NCBI RefSeq assembly: GCF_007994985.1
Contig: NZ_VOQF01000001.1
Location: forward strand, 1 to 64,000
Reading direction: 5' to 3'
Source of the DNA: Metabacillus litoralis
GTDB taxonomy: Bacteria; Bacillota; Bacilli; Bacillales; Bacillaceae
Length of the DNA: 64,000 nt
Shown here: in pieces, positions 46,301-54,762 of the stretch
Layout of the letters: every line of letters starts with the position of its first letter
How positions within the stretch are numbered: position 1 is the first letter of the stretch
The notes under the pieces: generated by a model
What the model was told of the DNA's origin: nothing
The model's input: only the letters and a program-made list of their open reading frames with translations
Databases searched by the model: none
Translations under genes and position numbers: made by a program

Positions 46301-46651
46301 CCCACCTGAAATCCAAGGACCCGCCAATCCAACAAGTGCTGGTTTAATCACTCGATTGTAATAAACAAAATCGTAATTATTCGTTTTATCTAATGCTCGA
46401 TAGATACGCCCCCCCAATTCTGGCATGATTTCAATACGGATGTATTCGTTTTCTACTATAACAAGGTTATACGATTTCATTTTTTTATGATCGTGTATCT
46501 TATCGATTACCGGATAGGGATATACTTTTCCAGAGCTACCTTGATACACTCTTTTTTCAAGGAACATGGGATTTTTATTTGGCTCTCCTACCTCATAAGT
46601 TGGGATTTGTCGTTCTTCTTCCCAAACTTGAACTCTTTGTTCAATTTTCAT
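43307..46651 (-). CDS. DUF5107 protein with aldose-mutarotase-like domain and TPR repeats
   Basis: 1114 aa. The first about 350 residues resemble the galactose-mutarotase-like supersandwich of DUF5107 (NEYIRIEIMPELGGRIYRAL, GGIEFNWPQHHRPNTFGPVE). The rest is a TPR superhelix, with repeats such as AYYQLGLSLKLQGKLDEAYR, YQLG/YYLGC-type helices and KACYYLGNLLYDKKRYKEAI. Catalytic function is unproven; such proteins sit in glycan-use loci and may bind or isomerise sugars. AGGAGG precedes the ATG. It is divergent from the AraC gene at 46825. Confidence 0.88.
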   Translation of the reverse strand: MKIEQRVQVWEEERQIPTYEVGEPNKNPMFLEKRVYQGSSGKVYPYPVIDKIHDHKKMKSYNLVIVENEYIRIEIMPELGGRIYRALDKTNNYDFVYYNRVIKPALVGLAGPWISGGIEFNWPQHHRPNTFGPVEYKVTENDDGSATVWVSEIDRMYGTKVTAGFILHPDKAYLEIKAQLYNRTSLPQTFLWWANPAVAVNDHTQSVFPPDVHAVFDHGKRDVSRFPIATGTYYKMDYSEGVDISRYKNIPVPTSYMAYKSDYDFVGGYDHNLQAGLLHVADHHISPGKKQWTWGNGDFGKAWDRQLTDEDGPYIELMTGVFTDNQPDFTWLQPYEEKTFTQYFMPYKHIGMVKNATKHAAVNLEVDSLLNEACISVYATSDYTDAIVELKGKKHSYLNEKINLSPNHTYKINIKVDESELEHNLFLSVKDAREKILVSYQPPKKQIEEIPEPAKPLPSPHDLKTTEELYLAGLHLEQYRHATLDPDEYYLEGLKREPNNIRINVAYGTLLLRRGLFKKSEEYFRNAIKLLTWRNPNPYDSEAYYQLGLSLKLQGKLDEAYRAFYKSVWSAHYQESGYFSLAQIASTKGLYDQALEFIEKALVKNSRNYKVRHLKTIILRNIGRLQEAKQFAEETITMDIADFGAYYELYFIHLELGNTLTAHSIVSELEAFMRYDPQNYLHLAADYEECGRYEEGIQILSQLLRENTNKEYPIIHYTIGYLYSKLKQHDQAQYYRRIGNQASSDYCFPNSLFELIVLEDAIAANPEDSKACYYLGNLLYDKKRYKEAIKLWETSREIEPSFATVHRNLALAYYNHLQDEHGALISLQTAFDCDQSDARVLYEYDQLHKKLGYSPDKRFHFLTNKLPLVESRDDLYIEYLTLQNCLGYYEKTIQSLKTRIFHPWEGGEGKVTEQYVYSHIELGKHYLHKKSYVNALNTFKKALTYPENLGEGKLEGTQDNNVYYYLGCAYEGLKDESHAIECFTIASEGFDEPASALYYNDQPPEMIFYQGLALQKLKSFKDSKKRFNKLIDYGEKHIFDVPKIDYFAVSLPDFLVFNDDLKKRNEIHCRYMRALGLIGLNKHQQAIDELNIVLSLDSNHQGAITHKKVNMITS

Positions 46652-46824
46652 TAAACTCCCTCCTCTTTATACTACTACGATACGTTGATATGTTTTTTCT
46701 TACAATTAACTAAATTCGGTTTATAATGGACTATATTCTGAATTATTTTTAATATATTGCTAAAGGTAATAGTATATAAAGAGAAGAAATTTGATTATTT
46801 TCTTATTTTGTTAGGAGTGTTGAA

Positions 46825-47712
46825 ATGGGGAATATAAAAAAAAGTGATGGATTTGAATTGGAACGACTGCTGGTTTTACCTGATTATGTAATAAGAGATA
46901 TTGAGAAACATCCGTTAATAGCTCCTTTCTATGTAACTGATATTGGCTATTTTCCGAGAGCTAAATATCATTATCGTGAACGAATACATGGTTGCGATAG
47001 TCATATCGTAATTTATTGTGCTGAGGGAGAAGGATGGATAGAAATAAATGGTACAAAATTAACTATTAAACCTACTATGCTAATGATTATTCCTAAGGAA
47101 ACTCCTCATCGATATGGTGCATCTGAGCAAACACCTTGGAGTATTTATTGGTTCCATCTAGGTGGCACCGATGTAGATCAATTTATAGAAGGTTTAGGGC
47201 TAAAAAATAATCTATCACAACTAAAATTTATAAAATTTGTAAAATTTTTAGAGATTTTTAATAATTGTTTCGATTTTCTGTCAAATAGAGTATACTCTCA
47301 CCTCCACCATATCCATGTATCTCAATCTATAAAATATCTTTTGAGCAATGTTAGTGTAACAAGCGCGCTCACAAACCAAGATAGAAATAAAGAAGATTAT
47401 CTTGATAAAGCTATTCATTTTATGAACGAAAATATGAACAAAACAATTAAACTCGATGATGTTGCAAAATACTCGGGTTTATCAAAACAACATCTTACAC
47501 ATCTATTTAAATCTGAAACCAGTTATCCACCTATTGATTACTTTATAAGAATGAAAATGCAAAGAGCGGCACAAACACTTGATCTTACAGAAAATTCTAT
47601 TAAGCAAATTGCTGTTTCATTAGGCATAGATGATCCTTATTACTTTTCGAGAATCTTCAAGAAAATTATGGGTACTTCACCATCCCAATATAGAAAGATT
47701 AAAAAAGGTTGA
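46825..47712 (+). CDS. AraC family transcriptional regulator (divergent from DUF5107/GH35)
   Basis: 295 aa. Cupin-type N-terminus (IYCAEGEGWIEINGTKLTIK, IPKETPHRYGA) and double HTH (DVAKYSGLSKQHLTHLFK, LGIDDPYYFSRIFKKIMGTSPSQYR). AGGAGTG ribosome site. The 173-nt divergent region to the DUF5107 gene probably holds both promoters. Likely the local activator of the GH35 region (inference). Confidence 0.92.
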   Translation: MGNIKKSDGFELERLLVLPDYVIRDIEKHPLIAPFYVTDIGYFPRAKYHYRERIHGCDSHIVIYCAEGEGWIEINGTKLTIKPTMLMIIPKETPHRYGASEQTPWSIYWFHLGGTDVDQFIEGLGLKNNLSQLKFIKFVKFLEIFNNCFDFLSNRVYSHLHHIHVSQSIKYLLSNVSVTSALTNQDRNKEDYLDKAIHFMNENMNKTIKLDDVAKYSGLSKQHLTHLFKSETSYPPIDYFIRMKMQRAAQTLDLTENSIKQIAVSLGIDDPYYFSRIFKKIMGTSPSQYRKIKKG

Positions 47713-47769
47713 AAGTTTCATCTGTATATTTTAATTCATCATAAAAACTTTGTGAGTAATAGCCGTATT

Positions 47770-47799
47770 TCCCATTCTTTTATCCTGAAAAGAATGGGA
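47770..47799 (+). terminator. Hairpin after the AraC gene
   Basis: TCCCATTCTTTT (47770-47781) pairs with AAAAGAATGGGA (47788-47799), about 58 nt after the stop. There is no clear T run, so termination is uncertain. Confidence 0.4.
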
Positions 47800-47959
47800 T
47801 ACGATCTTTGTAGGTATTCTTAGTATCGAAAATTTATTGTACAAAAAAAGGACAGTGCACAGCCCCATACTAACAGTTTTAAGTTTACATAATATATTTC
47901 TCGTAAACTATATTTCATTTGAACCTTTATATCTTACAAAAATTATAATATAGTTTATC

Positions 47960-48202
47960 TTACCTACCATTAATCTTTTTAATATATCTTATTTCTCTGT
48001 CACAAACCAAATAATCTTCTTTATGATCAGGGACCCAAATATAGAACATATTTTCGCCATCTTCATTTTTCCAATATGTATCTTCAATTTTTACAGTTAA
48101 ACCATGAAAACTAATATCAACATCAAAAAAATGAATACTGTAAAAATCTCCTACAATTAGTTCGTAATTTTGTTTTTGAATAACAATTGTAAATCGATCC
48201 AT
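47960..48202 (-). CDS. Hypothetical protein, beta-rich
   Basis: 80 aa with AAGGAG before the ATG. MDRFTIVIQKQNYELIVGDF is followed by alternating beta strands (HGLTVKIEDTYW, MFYIWVPDHKEDYLVCDREI), suggesting a small beta-barrel or Tudor-like fold. No family recognised. It stands alone between the AraC terminator region and a broken acetyltransferase gene; no link to neighbours is evident. Confidence 0.75.
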   Translation of the reverse strand: MDRFTIVIQKQNYELIVGDFYSIHFFDVDISFHGLTVKIEDTYWKNEDGENMFYIWVPDHKEDYLVCDREIRYIKKINGR

Positions 48203-48382
48203 GAATTCTCCTTATAAAAAAAGTTCCAACAATTACTGTTGTTGTTATGTTAAATTAAGCTAACACTAACTCCCCTTAAAAAATGTTAATAAAGAGATTA
48301 AAAAGGAGAGATATAACTTTACCATCATTACTCATTGATTACTAAACAATATACAGGTTTTGGATGATAACATTGTTCATTT

Positions 48383-48797
48383 TCACCTGTGTTTAAATCC
48401 TAATTTTTCATATAACCGAATTGCTCTATCATTATTAACAATCACAGAAAGATAGATTTCCTTACAATCATACATGTTAATCATATCATCAATGACTGCT
48501 TGTAATACGTGGACACCGTAACCTTTTCCTTGAAACTTGTAACCAATCATAAAACTAATCAATTCATATCTTTCATGTTCTTTCCGGTAACCATGACAAA
48601 GTGAATCCAATGAGTGTATCTTTGTCATAAATAGCTTTTGGCGTAAAACCATAAACATGGCAGGTTGAAAGAAAGAACACATTTGATCCAACCCATCTTT
48701 CGAAAATTTGTATTCTTTCTTCTTGGTTTCGATCTGATTTTAGCTGTGTAATTTCCCAAAAATTCTTTTCGTTTACTTCCCTTAATCGCAATTCCAT
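48383..48797 (-). pseudogene. GNAT family acetyltransferase, frameshifted
   Basis: The first part from ATG 48797 (AAGGAGAG upstream) reads MELRLREVNEKNFWEITQLK and continues to YDKDTLIGFTLSWLPE, where it leaves the family pattern. The other frame then continues with CHGYRKEHERYELISFMIG, QGKGYGVHVLQAVIDDMI and NDRAIRLYEKLGFKHR, the acetyl-CoA-binding and C-terminal GNAT motifs. The shift lies near 48590-48610. One or two bases were gained or lost, so the enzyme is likely inactive unless programmed frameshifting or a sequencing error is involved. Confidence 0.75.
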
Positions 48798-48990
48798 TCT
48801 GACACTCTCCTTTTTATCTACTTTCATAATAAGAATTTTTCAGTTAGATGAATAGAAACGACATTTCCTAAAAATCATTTAAATTAAACAGGTACTAATG
48901 CATAGATCAAGTCTCAATTAAAAAGAGTTCAGTTTCTTACTTTTCTTTTCATCACTTTTCAATGAACACATCTTTGATTATAATAAAAGG

Positions 48991-49131
48991 AGAAAAAGTA
49001 TAAAATAAAAAAACACTGCTTGGTGCTAGAACACCAAACAGTCATACAATAGCTAGGATCCCATCAAAGGAATCAGCGAAGTTTGAAAATAACTCACCTA
49101 TCGCCGGGAGAGCTCAAGGGTGGGTTATTTT
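48991..49131 (+). ncRNA. Antitoxin RNA of type I cassette B (toxin decayed)
   Basis: The same promoter as in the other copies is intact: TTTTCA (48956-48961), 17-nt spacer, TATAAT (48979-48984). The terminator stem AACTCACC with GGTGGGTT is followed by a T run. The RNA seems functional although its cognate toxin is truncated, so it might act in trans on the other toxins' mRNAs. Confidence 0.65.
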
Positions 49132-49181
49132 TCGTACCTATAAGATATGTTTGACAACACCAGACTTGCAAATACTAACAT
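49125..49181 (-). pseudogene. Truncated holin-like toxin of cassette B
   Basis: Only 18 codons remain, from an internal Met: MLVFASLVLSNISYRYEK, against FASLVLSIISYRDKK in the intact copies. The N-terminal half, leader and promoter are gone; the homology breaks near 49190, where an unrelated 66-aa gene begins. Confidence 0.75.
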
Positions 49182-49199
49182 TATTAACTTATCTACCTA

Positions 49200-49400
49200 T
49201 CACAATACAACTTCAGTAGCTCTGCTAAACTCTTCTAGCAGAATTGATAATTTAATATGTTCCACGTCAATATCTTCCTTCTTATTCATATAGAACTCTT
49301 TAGCTTCCTCAAGTGAATTAAATTGTAGTGATTTATGTATTTGCTCATACCTTCCAAGCTCCTCAAATATTTCATATGCCAACCAAGTTACTTCGTACAT
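49200..49400 (-). CDS. Small hypothetical acidic protein
   Basis: 66 aa, MYEVTWLAYEIFEELGRYEQ then a helical EEAKEFYMNKKEDIDVEH. The ribosome site (GGGGTG) is moderate. It lies exactly where the upstream half of toxin cassette B should be, so it arrived by replacement or the toxin was deleted next to it. No family recognised. Confidence 0.55.
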   Translation of the reverse strand: MYEVTWLAYEIFEELGRYEQIHKSLQFNSLEEAKEFYMNKKEDIDVEHIKLSILLEEFSRATEVVL

Positions 49401-49401
49401 A

Positions 49402-49665
49402 GTAACACCCCATATTCGGTATTATTTTAAAAGGAGAAACTTTGAATATTCCTTAACCATACATACTTTTTATTATACAATACAAACGTTATCAATATTG
49501 ACACTTTTCACTATCATCTATTGGGTTACATCCTATGAATATTCACAATAAATTTCCAATGATATCTTAATTTATTGTGTTTATTAACTATTAAACAAGT
49601 GTGACTACTGTATAGCTCACTTATTTCTATCAAATGGAGTCAGTTCTTACTTTTCTTTTCATCAC
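49402..49665. other. Spacer between the 66-aa gene and cassette C
   Basis: AT-rich sequence with no gene seen; it ends at the conserved cassette promoter. Confidence 0.35.
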
Positions 49666-49700
49666 TTTTCAATCAACTCATCTTTGGTTATAATAAAAGT

Positions 49701-49848
49701 AGAAAAAACATAAACTAAAAAAGACTGTTCGGTGCTGTAACACCAAACAGTCATACAATAGCTAGGTTCCCATCAAGGGGATCAGCAATTTTGGTAAATA
49801 ATAACTTCACCCTATTACGCTGCTAGGCTCAAGGGTGGGTTATTTTTT
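49701..49848 (+). ncRNA. Antitoxin RNA of type I cassette C
   Basis: Promoter TTTTCA (49666-49671), 17-nt spacer, TATAAT (49689-49694). The terminator stem AACTTCACCC/GGGTGGGTT has one bulged T relative to the other copies and is followed by T6. It overlaps the toxin mRNA as in cassette A. Confidence 0.82.
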
Positions 49849-49926
49849 GTCTCTATAAGATATGATTGACAACACCAAACTTGCAAATGCAATCATGAGC
49901 ATTAACGTTTGAAATACTGTCATCAT
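49840..49926 (-). CDS. Type I holin-like toxin peptide, cassette C
   Basis: 28 aa, MMTVFQTLMLMIAFASL then VLSIISYRDKK; identical protein to cassettes D and G. GGGGGTGAT ribosome site sits in a leader hairpin whose loop (TTCCTTC on the + strand) differs from cassette A while the C4/G4 stem is kept. Terminator of the toxin mRNA is the hairpin 49723-49752. Confidence 0.82.
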   Translation of the reverse strand: MMTVFQTLMLMIAFASLVLSIISYRDKK

Positions 49927-50124
49927 AAGCATCACCCCCTTCCTTCGGGGTAATGCTGACCACCCTTGAGTTTCCTAACTATTGCAAAACTATTATAGCA
50001 CGAAATAGAATATATGTTCTTATCATGTATATAAAGAACTTTTATTATTAATTAAGTAGTAAACCACTCTTTACTTTGTATTTCATCTCTTTTCAAGGTT
50101 TTCATATTGGGTTATAATAAAAGT

Positions 50125-50268
50125 AGAAAAAACATAAACTAAAAAAGACTGTTCGGTGCTAGAACACCAAACAGTCTTACAATAGCTAGGTTCCCATCAA
50201 GGGAATCAGCGAAGTTTGAAAATAACTCACCCTATTACCCTGGTAGGCTCAAGGGTGGGTTATTTTTT
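50125..50268 (+). ncRNA. Antitoxin RNA of type I cassette D
   Basis: Promoter TTTTCA (50090-50095), 17-nt spacer, TATAAT (50113-50118); terminator AACTCACCCT/AGGGTGGGTT then T6. Confidence 0.82.
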
Positions 50269-50346
50269 GTCTCTATAAGATATGATTGACAACACCAAAC
50301 TTGCAAATGCAATCATGAGCATTAACGTTTGAAATACTGTCATCAT
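50260..50346 (-). CDS. Type I holin-like toxin peptide, cassette D
   Basis: 28 aa, same sequence as C and G. Leader hairpin loop reads TTTCAAT on the + strand, again with the paired C4/G4 preserved. mRNA terminator at 50147-50176. Confidence 0.82.
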   Translation of the reverse strand: MMTVFQTLMLMIAFASLVLSIISYRDKK

Positions 50347-50541
50347 AAGCATCACCCCCTTTCAATGGGGTAACACTGACCACCCTTGAGTTTCCTAACT
50401 ATTGAAAAACTATTATAGCACAAAATAGAATGTATGTTCCTGTAATCTAACTAAAGAAATTTTAATCATTAATTAATGAAACACTATTTATTAAGTATTT
50501 CATCACTTATCAAGCATTTCATATTTGGTTATAATAAAAGT

Positions 50542-50686
50542 AGAAAAAACATAAACTAAAAAAGACTGTTCGGTGCTCGAACACCAAACAGTCTTACAAT
50601 AGCTAGGTTCCCATCAAGGGAATCAGCGAAGTTTGAAAATAACTCACCCTATTACGCTGCTACGCTCAAGGGTGGGTTATTTTTTT
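50542..50686 (+). ncRNA. Antitoxin RNA of type I cassette E
   Basis: Promoter TTATCA (50507-50512; one change in -35), 17-nt spacer, TATAAT (50530-50535). Terminator 50641-50650 with 50669-50678 followed by T7. Appears functional. Confidence 0.75.
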
Positions 50687-50761
50687 GTCTCTAAAAGAAA
50701 TGATTGACAATACCAAACTTGAGAATGCTATCATGAGCATTAACGTTTGAAATACTTTCAT
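50666..50761 (-). pseudogene. Degenerate holin-like toxin of cassette E (altered C-terminus, leader lost)
   Basis: 31 codons: MKVFQTLMLMIAFSSL then VLSIISFRDKKITHP. An extra T in the T-run moved the frame past the normal stop, adding ITHP. MMT became MK, and upstream of the start the conserved leader, ribosome site and promoter are absent. It could still be a working peptide if read from another transcript, but expression is doubtful. Confidence 0.65.
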
Positions 50762-50810
50762 AGAAGAAATCACACGCTCTTTTTTGGTAAATAAAATAAT
50801 TAACTTAGCG

Positions 50811-52298
50811 TTATAGAATCTTCCCTAACCATTCCTTAAAAACATCATAATGTTCTCCTGGCGAAAAACAAAACGCCCCCATGTGATATCTCTCATGAAA
50901 CTCTACATCATAAAAATCCTTATCACTCGGCATATAACATTCTGTTGGTGTTAATATAAACACGTCTTTTACAACCCTCATATCATCTTCTCTGGCTAAA
51001 ATCCCATCTCTATATTTATGCATCTCCCCAAGCGCCATTGGTAGGTTGGCAGGAATGCGGTACTTAGGATCCATAACATACAGTTGATTTTGGTAATCTA
51101 TCACAATATCAGGAATCATTCTTTGCGTATATGAGTAGTATGGATTTGTATTAATTTGAATGATTTTTTGATAAATTAATTGTCCACCATTTTTAAGGTG
51201 TATCACACTTTCTTTGTTTTCAGATAATCTTAAGAAATAATAGCCGTCCTTCTTGGTGAATAACTCTGCTGTATCATCTAGTTGTCCTAGTTCTCGTAGA
51301 GTTCTAATGATCTGCATAAAGCACCACATTTCATACAGCAAATACGTGTCTTTTAAGCTTAGTTTTTGTTCAATATCAAAGGTAAGCGTTTTGAACTGAT
51401 AAAGTGATGAAAACCACTGGTACCATAGTCTGTAGACTGGGTGCTTACGAAATACATGAGTGATTTTTACAGGTCCTGAATAGGGTCTTAGTCCTTGAAG
51501 GAATTCTGCTTTTTTCCATAATGAGATCCAGTCCAGATATTGCGTTGCTTTTCTCCCAATATCACGATCATTTATCGTTCGGTATGTTTTTAGCAAGAGT
51601 TGCAATTCATTAAGCTGAAAAAGCAGCACTCGATTTTCATATACATTGAAGGTTTCTTCTACTTTTGTTGATTGAATGTGACTTGGTAGCTTTGTTGGTG
51701 AGCCTCCGTAGCTTTCACCATACCGTTCCAACCATGCAATGCTTCTTGGTGTCACAGTTTTCACACGTTCTCTTCTCATTAAAACTTCTTCTTTACGAAG
51801 GTTTCTTAACGGGTGAGCTGTGATTTTTTGAAAGGTATTTCTTAGCTTGTAAATGGTTGATTCAATGTACATCCACTGCAACATAGAGCATTCTCTTGTG
51901 AATCCACTTGAAGAAATGTTCGTCTCTAAACCAGATTGTTGAAAACAAATACTTGCTTCTTTTAATAAATCATCTAAAAGAAATTGGTATTGCTGCTGGG
52001 TTAATTTACGAGAATCAGTATACACATAGTTTTCAAAGGTATCTTTACCTTCTTTCGTACTGATGTTAAATGAAACTATTCCACTTTGAAATGGAGTTTC
52101 AAGTACTCCTTCCCAGCCTTCATTTGTTTTGTTCATTGGTAATGAAATATGCTGCATTCTAAATTGAAATGTTCCTTTTGAGCGTGTTCTCCATTTATAG
52201 ATTTTTGCTTCTTCTAAATAGACCTTATCTATAGCTTCCCAGGTTTTTTGATGATCATCCCATACTGTAATCTTAACGCCAGAATTGAGTGGAGCCAT
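50811..52298 (-). CDS. McrC-like DUF2357 protein with PD-(D/E)XK nuclease domain
   Basis: 495 aa. The DUF2357 region includes YENRVLLFQLNELQLLLKTY, and the C-terminal nuclease has MIPDIVIDYQNQLYVMDPKYR, i.e. D...D-P-K. DUF2357 proteins pair with McrB-like AAA+ proteins as the second subunit of type IV-like restriction systems. The gene overlaps the AAA+ gene by 26 nt. Intact, with cassette E ending just downstream. Target modification unknown. Confidence 0.88.
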   Translation of the reverse strand: MAPLNSGVKITVWDDHQKTWEAIDKVYLEEAKIYKWRTRSKGTFQFRMQHISLPMNKTNEGWEGVLETPFQSGIVSFNISTKEGKDTFENYVYTDSRKLTQQQYQFLLDDLLKEASICFQQSGLETNISSSGFTRECSMLQWMYIESTIYKLRNTFQKITAHPLRNLRKEEVLMRRERVKTVTPRSIAWLERYGESYGGSPTKLPSHIQSTKVEETFNVYENRVLLFQLNELQLLLKTYRTINDRDIGRKATQYLDWISLWKKAEFLQGLRPYSGPVKITHVFRKHPVYRLWYQWFSSLYQFKTLTFDIEQKLSLKDTYLLYEMWCFMQIIRTLRELGQLDDTAELFTKKDGYYFLRLSENKESVIHLKNGGQLIYQKIIQINTNPYYSYTQRMIPDIVIDYQNQLYVMDPKYRIPANLPMALGEMHKYRDGILAREDDMRVVKDVFILTPTECYMPSDKDFYDVEFHERYHMGAFCFSPGEHYDVFKEWLGKIL

Positions 52299-54528
52299 AT
52301 CGCTCTAATTCCTCTCTCATTCGTTCTATATGTTTATAAACTTGAGATGTTTCGCCAAATTGTTGATAAAATAAGTTTGCTAGAGTGTCTAACAATTCTG
52401 TAATTCGTTCATCTCCTCTAATTTTCGGAATAACCTTTTCAGCTACAACACGATCTAGTGCAACTAGGGGCTTCATTCTTAGTTCTTCAGCTAACAAGCT
52501 ATTTTTATATAATTTTCGGATCATTTCATTCATCGTACGATAACCAAAGTGAAGGTCATATTTTGCAAGATGTTCATGAATCGCTACTAATAGATCCCAT
52601 TCTGTTTGAACGTTTTTTTTAAACTTGTCATCTAAACGGTCCCAGAAGCTTGAAAAGTCAACATCTGATAACGTCATCACAAAGGCCCGATCAAGTACTT
52701 TATCAGAAATACTATGAGTTGTTTCATCCACATTAATCGTACCGATCACATAGAAGTTATGTGGAATTTCTATTGTTTTTGGCACATCCGCTAGATCATC
52801 GATATTGTGTAATGTAATCGGTTTTCTTGATTCAACCGCACTTAAATAATCGCTTAAATAATACTCCACTCTGGCTAGGTTCATCTCATCTAAAACAATG
52901 AAATGTGGCTTGTCTTTTTCTTGATCAGCTTGAAGTAACATATCTAAATACTCGGTTCTCATGTATTTTTTTTCAAAAGAACTGTAATATCCAAATAGAG
53001 ATGTCGCATCCATCCAATCTGGTCGAACTGGAATGATTTTCAGATAAGGATTTTCCTCACTATAATCAAGTCCATATACCGCATTAGCAAACACTCGACA
53101 TAATTGAGTTTTACCTGTACCAGAAATACCACTTAAAATCACAAAATGCTTGTCATCAAGACTTGTTAAGTTCAAATAGAAATCTCTAATAATATCTAGT
53201 GAAAACGTGAAACCACTTTGTTCAACTAAATCTAGTATATTGGAAAAGTCAAAAGAACTCTCCAATTCTGGATCAAATTCTTCCTCTTCTTCTTCAGAAG
53301 GTTTAGGTGTTTGTGCTCCTTTTGGAAAAGTTAGGAATTCGGTTGTATCAGCAAAAATTGCTGCAGCTGTGATCAGACGTTCTTTTATTTTGAACATCGG
53401 CTCTGTAAATCCTTCATCAACACCTTTGTATTTTCCAACATAGAATGAATTAGTAGCACTTAATACAAAGCCGTTATTTTTTAATTCCTGCAATGACACT
53501 TCCTGATACATTTGGTTTTCATTGTTTTGATTATATTTTCCTCGATGATAGAAAGATTTTTTAATATACCAATCATAATCCTTTTGATTCGCCAGTTTAC
53601 GGATTCGATGAAAAATTTGACCATAATTACCTATAAAAATCCCAATTGATTCATGTGGATCACGAGTGAAGTAACCAATATGACCTTCTGTGATTAATTG
53701 ATCTTGATCATATATGTAAAACATCTGCTTATAATCATTTGTTTTCACCTTTTTTACTTCTTCATCAAGAATCACTCGATAAGATTTCGAGAAAAGTTCT
53801 ATATCAAAAGGATCTGTTGCTTCTTGGATTGCCTTCATTAATAACATAGCATGACTATGTTCTAATGCTTCTTTCTCCAGAACGCTTCGCACTGGAGTTA
53901 ATTTTTGATAGGTATTCCAAAGCTGATCAACGATCTCGTTTTCATCTATTAAACCTTCTAGCGGTAAGATTTCCCCAAAATGAATTGTAGGCTTACGTTT
54001 ATTTTTGATATACTGCCATATCTTATCGGTAAATTCATGTTTATCTATAAAACTCTTTTTCTCTTCAATTGTATAAATCTTAAGATCATCAGTTAGTTCT
54101 TCAACCATTTTATCAAGTTCATGAATTTGTGTTCGTTTTGATAAAACCCAAAATGGGTAAAAATCAGAGCTCATCGTCATACGGATTTCACGTGAAGCTA
54201 AATGAAACTCTAGTTTTAGAATAAATAAAGGACTTTGATATAATTTTTCATCAATCAATTCTACAAATCCTTTGTTCCCATAATGTTGTTTCTTTTCTGC
54301 GTATTTAGGGTTCTTTGAATCTGTTATCGTTGTCTTAATCGCGCGTTCATGTGTATGTATTTTTAACTGAAGTAAATAAGCATCACGCTCACTGTATTTT
54401 GCGATAAAAGCATCTATTATTCTTCTTAATAAAGGCTGTACTTCATCAAGGATTTGTTGGTTTCTTTCTGTTGTATCTTCTATATTCATAATATCAACTA
54501 AATTGTTGGCTTGGATCATGTTTATCAC
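52273..54528 (-). CDS. McrB-like AAA+ NTPase (variant with INVDETT signature)
   Basis: 751 aa. A 430-residue N-terminal region (targeting, unrecognised; an acidic linker EEEEEEFDPE at about 413-420) precedes a McrB-type AAA+ core: Walker A GISGTGKT (467-474), VLDEMN (545-550), and GTINVDETT (596-604) in place of the GTMNTADRS of the first mcrB. The variant is typical of McrB-like proteins paired with DUF2357. Nucleotide preference (GTP or ATP) cannot be told. Co-transcribed with the nuclease gene. Flanked on both sides by type I toxin cassettes. Confidence 0.88.
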   Translation of the reverse strand: MINMIQANNLVDIMNIEDTTERNQQILDEVQPLLRRIIDAFIAKYSERDAYLLQLKIHTHERAIKTTITDSKNPKYAEKKQHYGNKGFVELIDEKLYQSPLFILKLEFHLASREIRMTMSSDFYPFWVLSKRTQIHELDKMVEELTDDLKIYTIEEKKSFIDKHEFTDKIWQYIKNKRKPTIHFGEILPLEGLIDENEIVDQLWNTYQKLTPVRSVLEKEALEHSHAMLLMKAIQEATDPFDIELFSKSYRVILDEEVKKVKTNDYKQMFYIYDQDQLITEGHIGYFTRDPHESIGIFIGNYGQIFHRIRKLANQKDYDWYIKKSFYHRGKYNQNNENQMYQEVSLQELKNNGFVLSATNSFYVGKYKGVDEGFTEPMFKIKERLITAAAIFADTTEFLTFPKGAQTPKPSEEEEEEFDPELESSFDFSNILDLVEQSGFTFSLDIIRDFYLNLTSLDDKHFVILSGISGTGKTQLCRVFANAVYGLDYSEENPYLKIIPVRPDWMDATSLFGYYSSFEKKYMRTEYLDMLLQADQEKDKPHFIVLDEMNLARVEYYLSDYLSAVESRKPITLHNIDDLADVPKTIEIPHNFYVIGTINVDETTHSISDKVLDRAFVMTLSDVDFSSFWDRLDDKFKKNVQTEWDLLVAIHEHLAKYDLHFGYRTMNEMIRKLYKNSLLAEELRMKPLVALDRVVAEKVIPKIRGDERITELLDTLANLFYQQFGETSQVYKHIERMREELERYGSTQFWR

Positions 54529-54762
54529 TTCCCGAGTTTTGAGTATATTTCTCTAATACTATATTAATACATAAAATCTAGTTTTTTAACTAAATATGAG
54601 GGTTTTTGTCAAAAGAAAACCAATATCCCTCTTTTAATCTTCAACAAGATGAGCGATTATCTTAGCTTGATTATTATGTAAATTTTTTTGAAACGATTCA
54701 TACTGTACTTTTGCTTAGCATCAACCCTTTTCAAACATGAATTCTTTGGTTATAATAATGAT

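Larger units (their letters stand above)
49660..50787. repeat. Tandem repeat of about 420 bp: type I cassettes C, D and E
   Basis: The promoter hexamers TTTTCA/TTTTCA/TTATCA recur at 49666, 50090 and 50507, i.e. unit lengths of 424 and 417 bp. Units are nearly identical except in hairpin loops. The last unit stops short, 50 nt before the DUF2357 gene end. Confidence 0.9.

Noticed and set aside
49666-50787. Regularly spaced repeats resembling a CRISPR array
   Set aside because: Units are about 420 bp and contain promoters, terminators and toxin genes; there are no short repeats with unique spacers and no cas genes.
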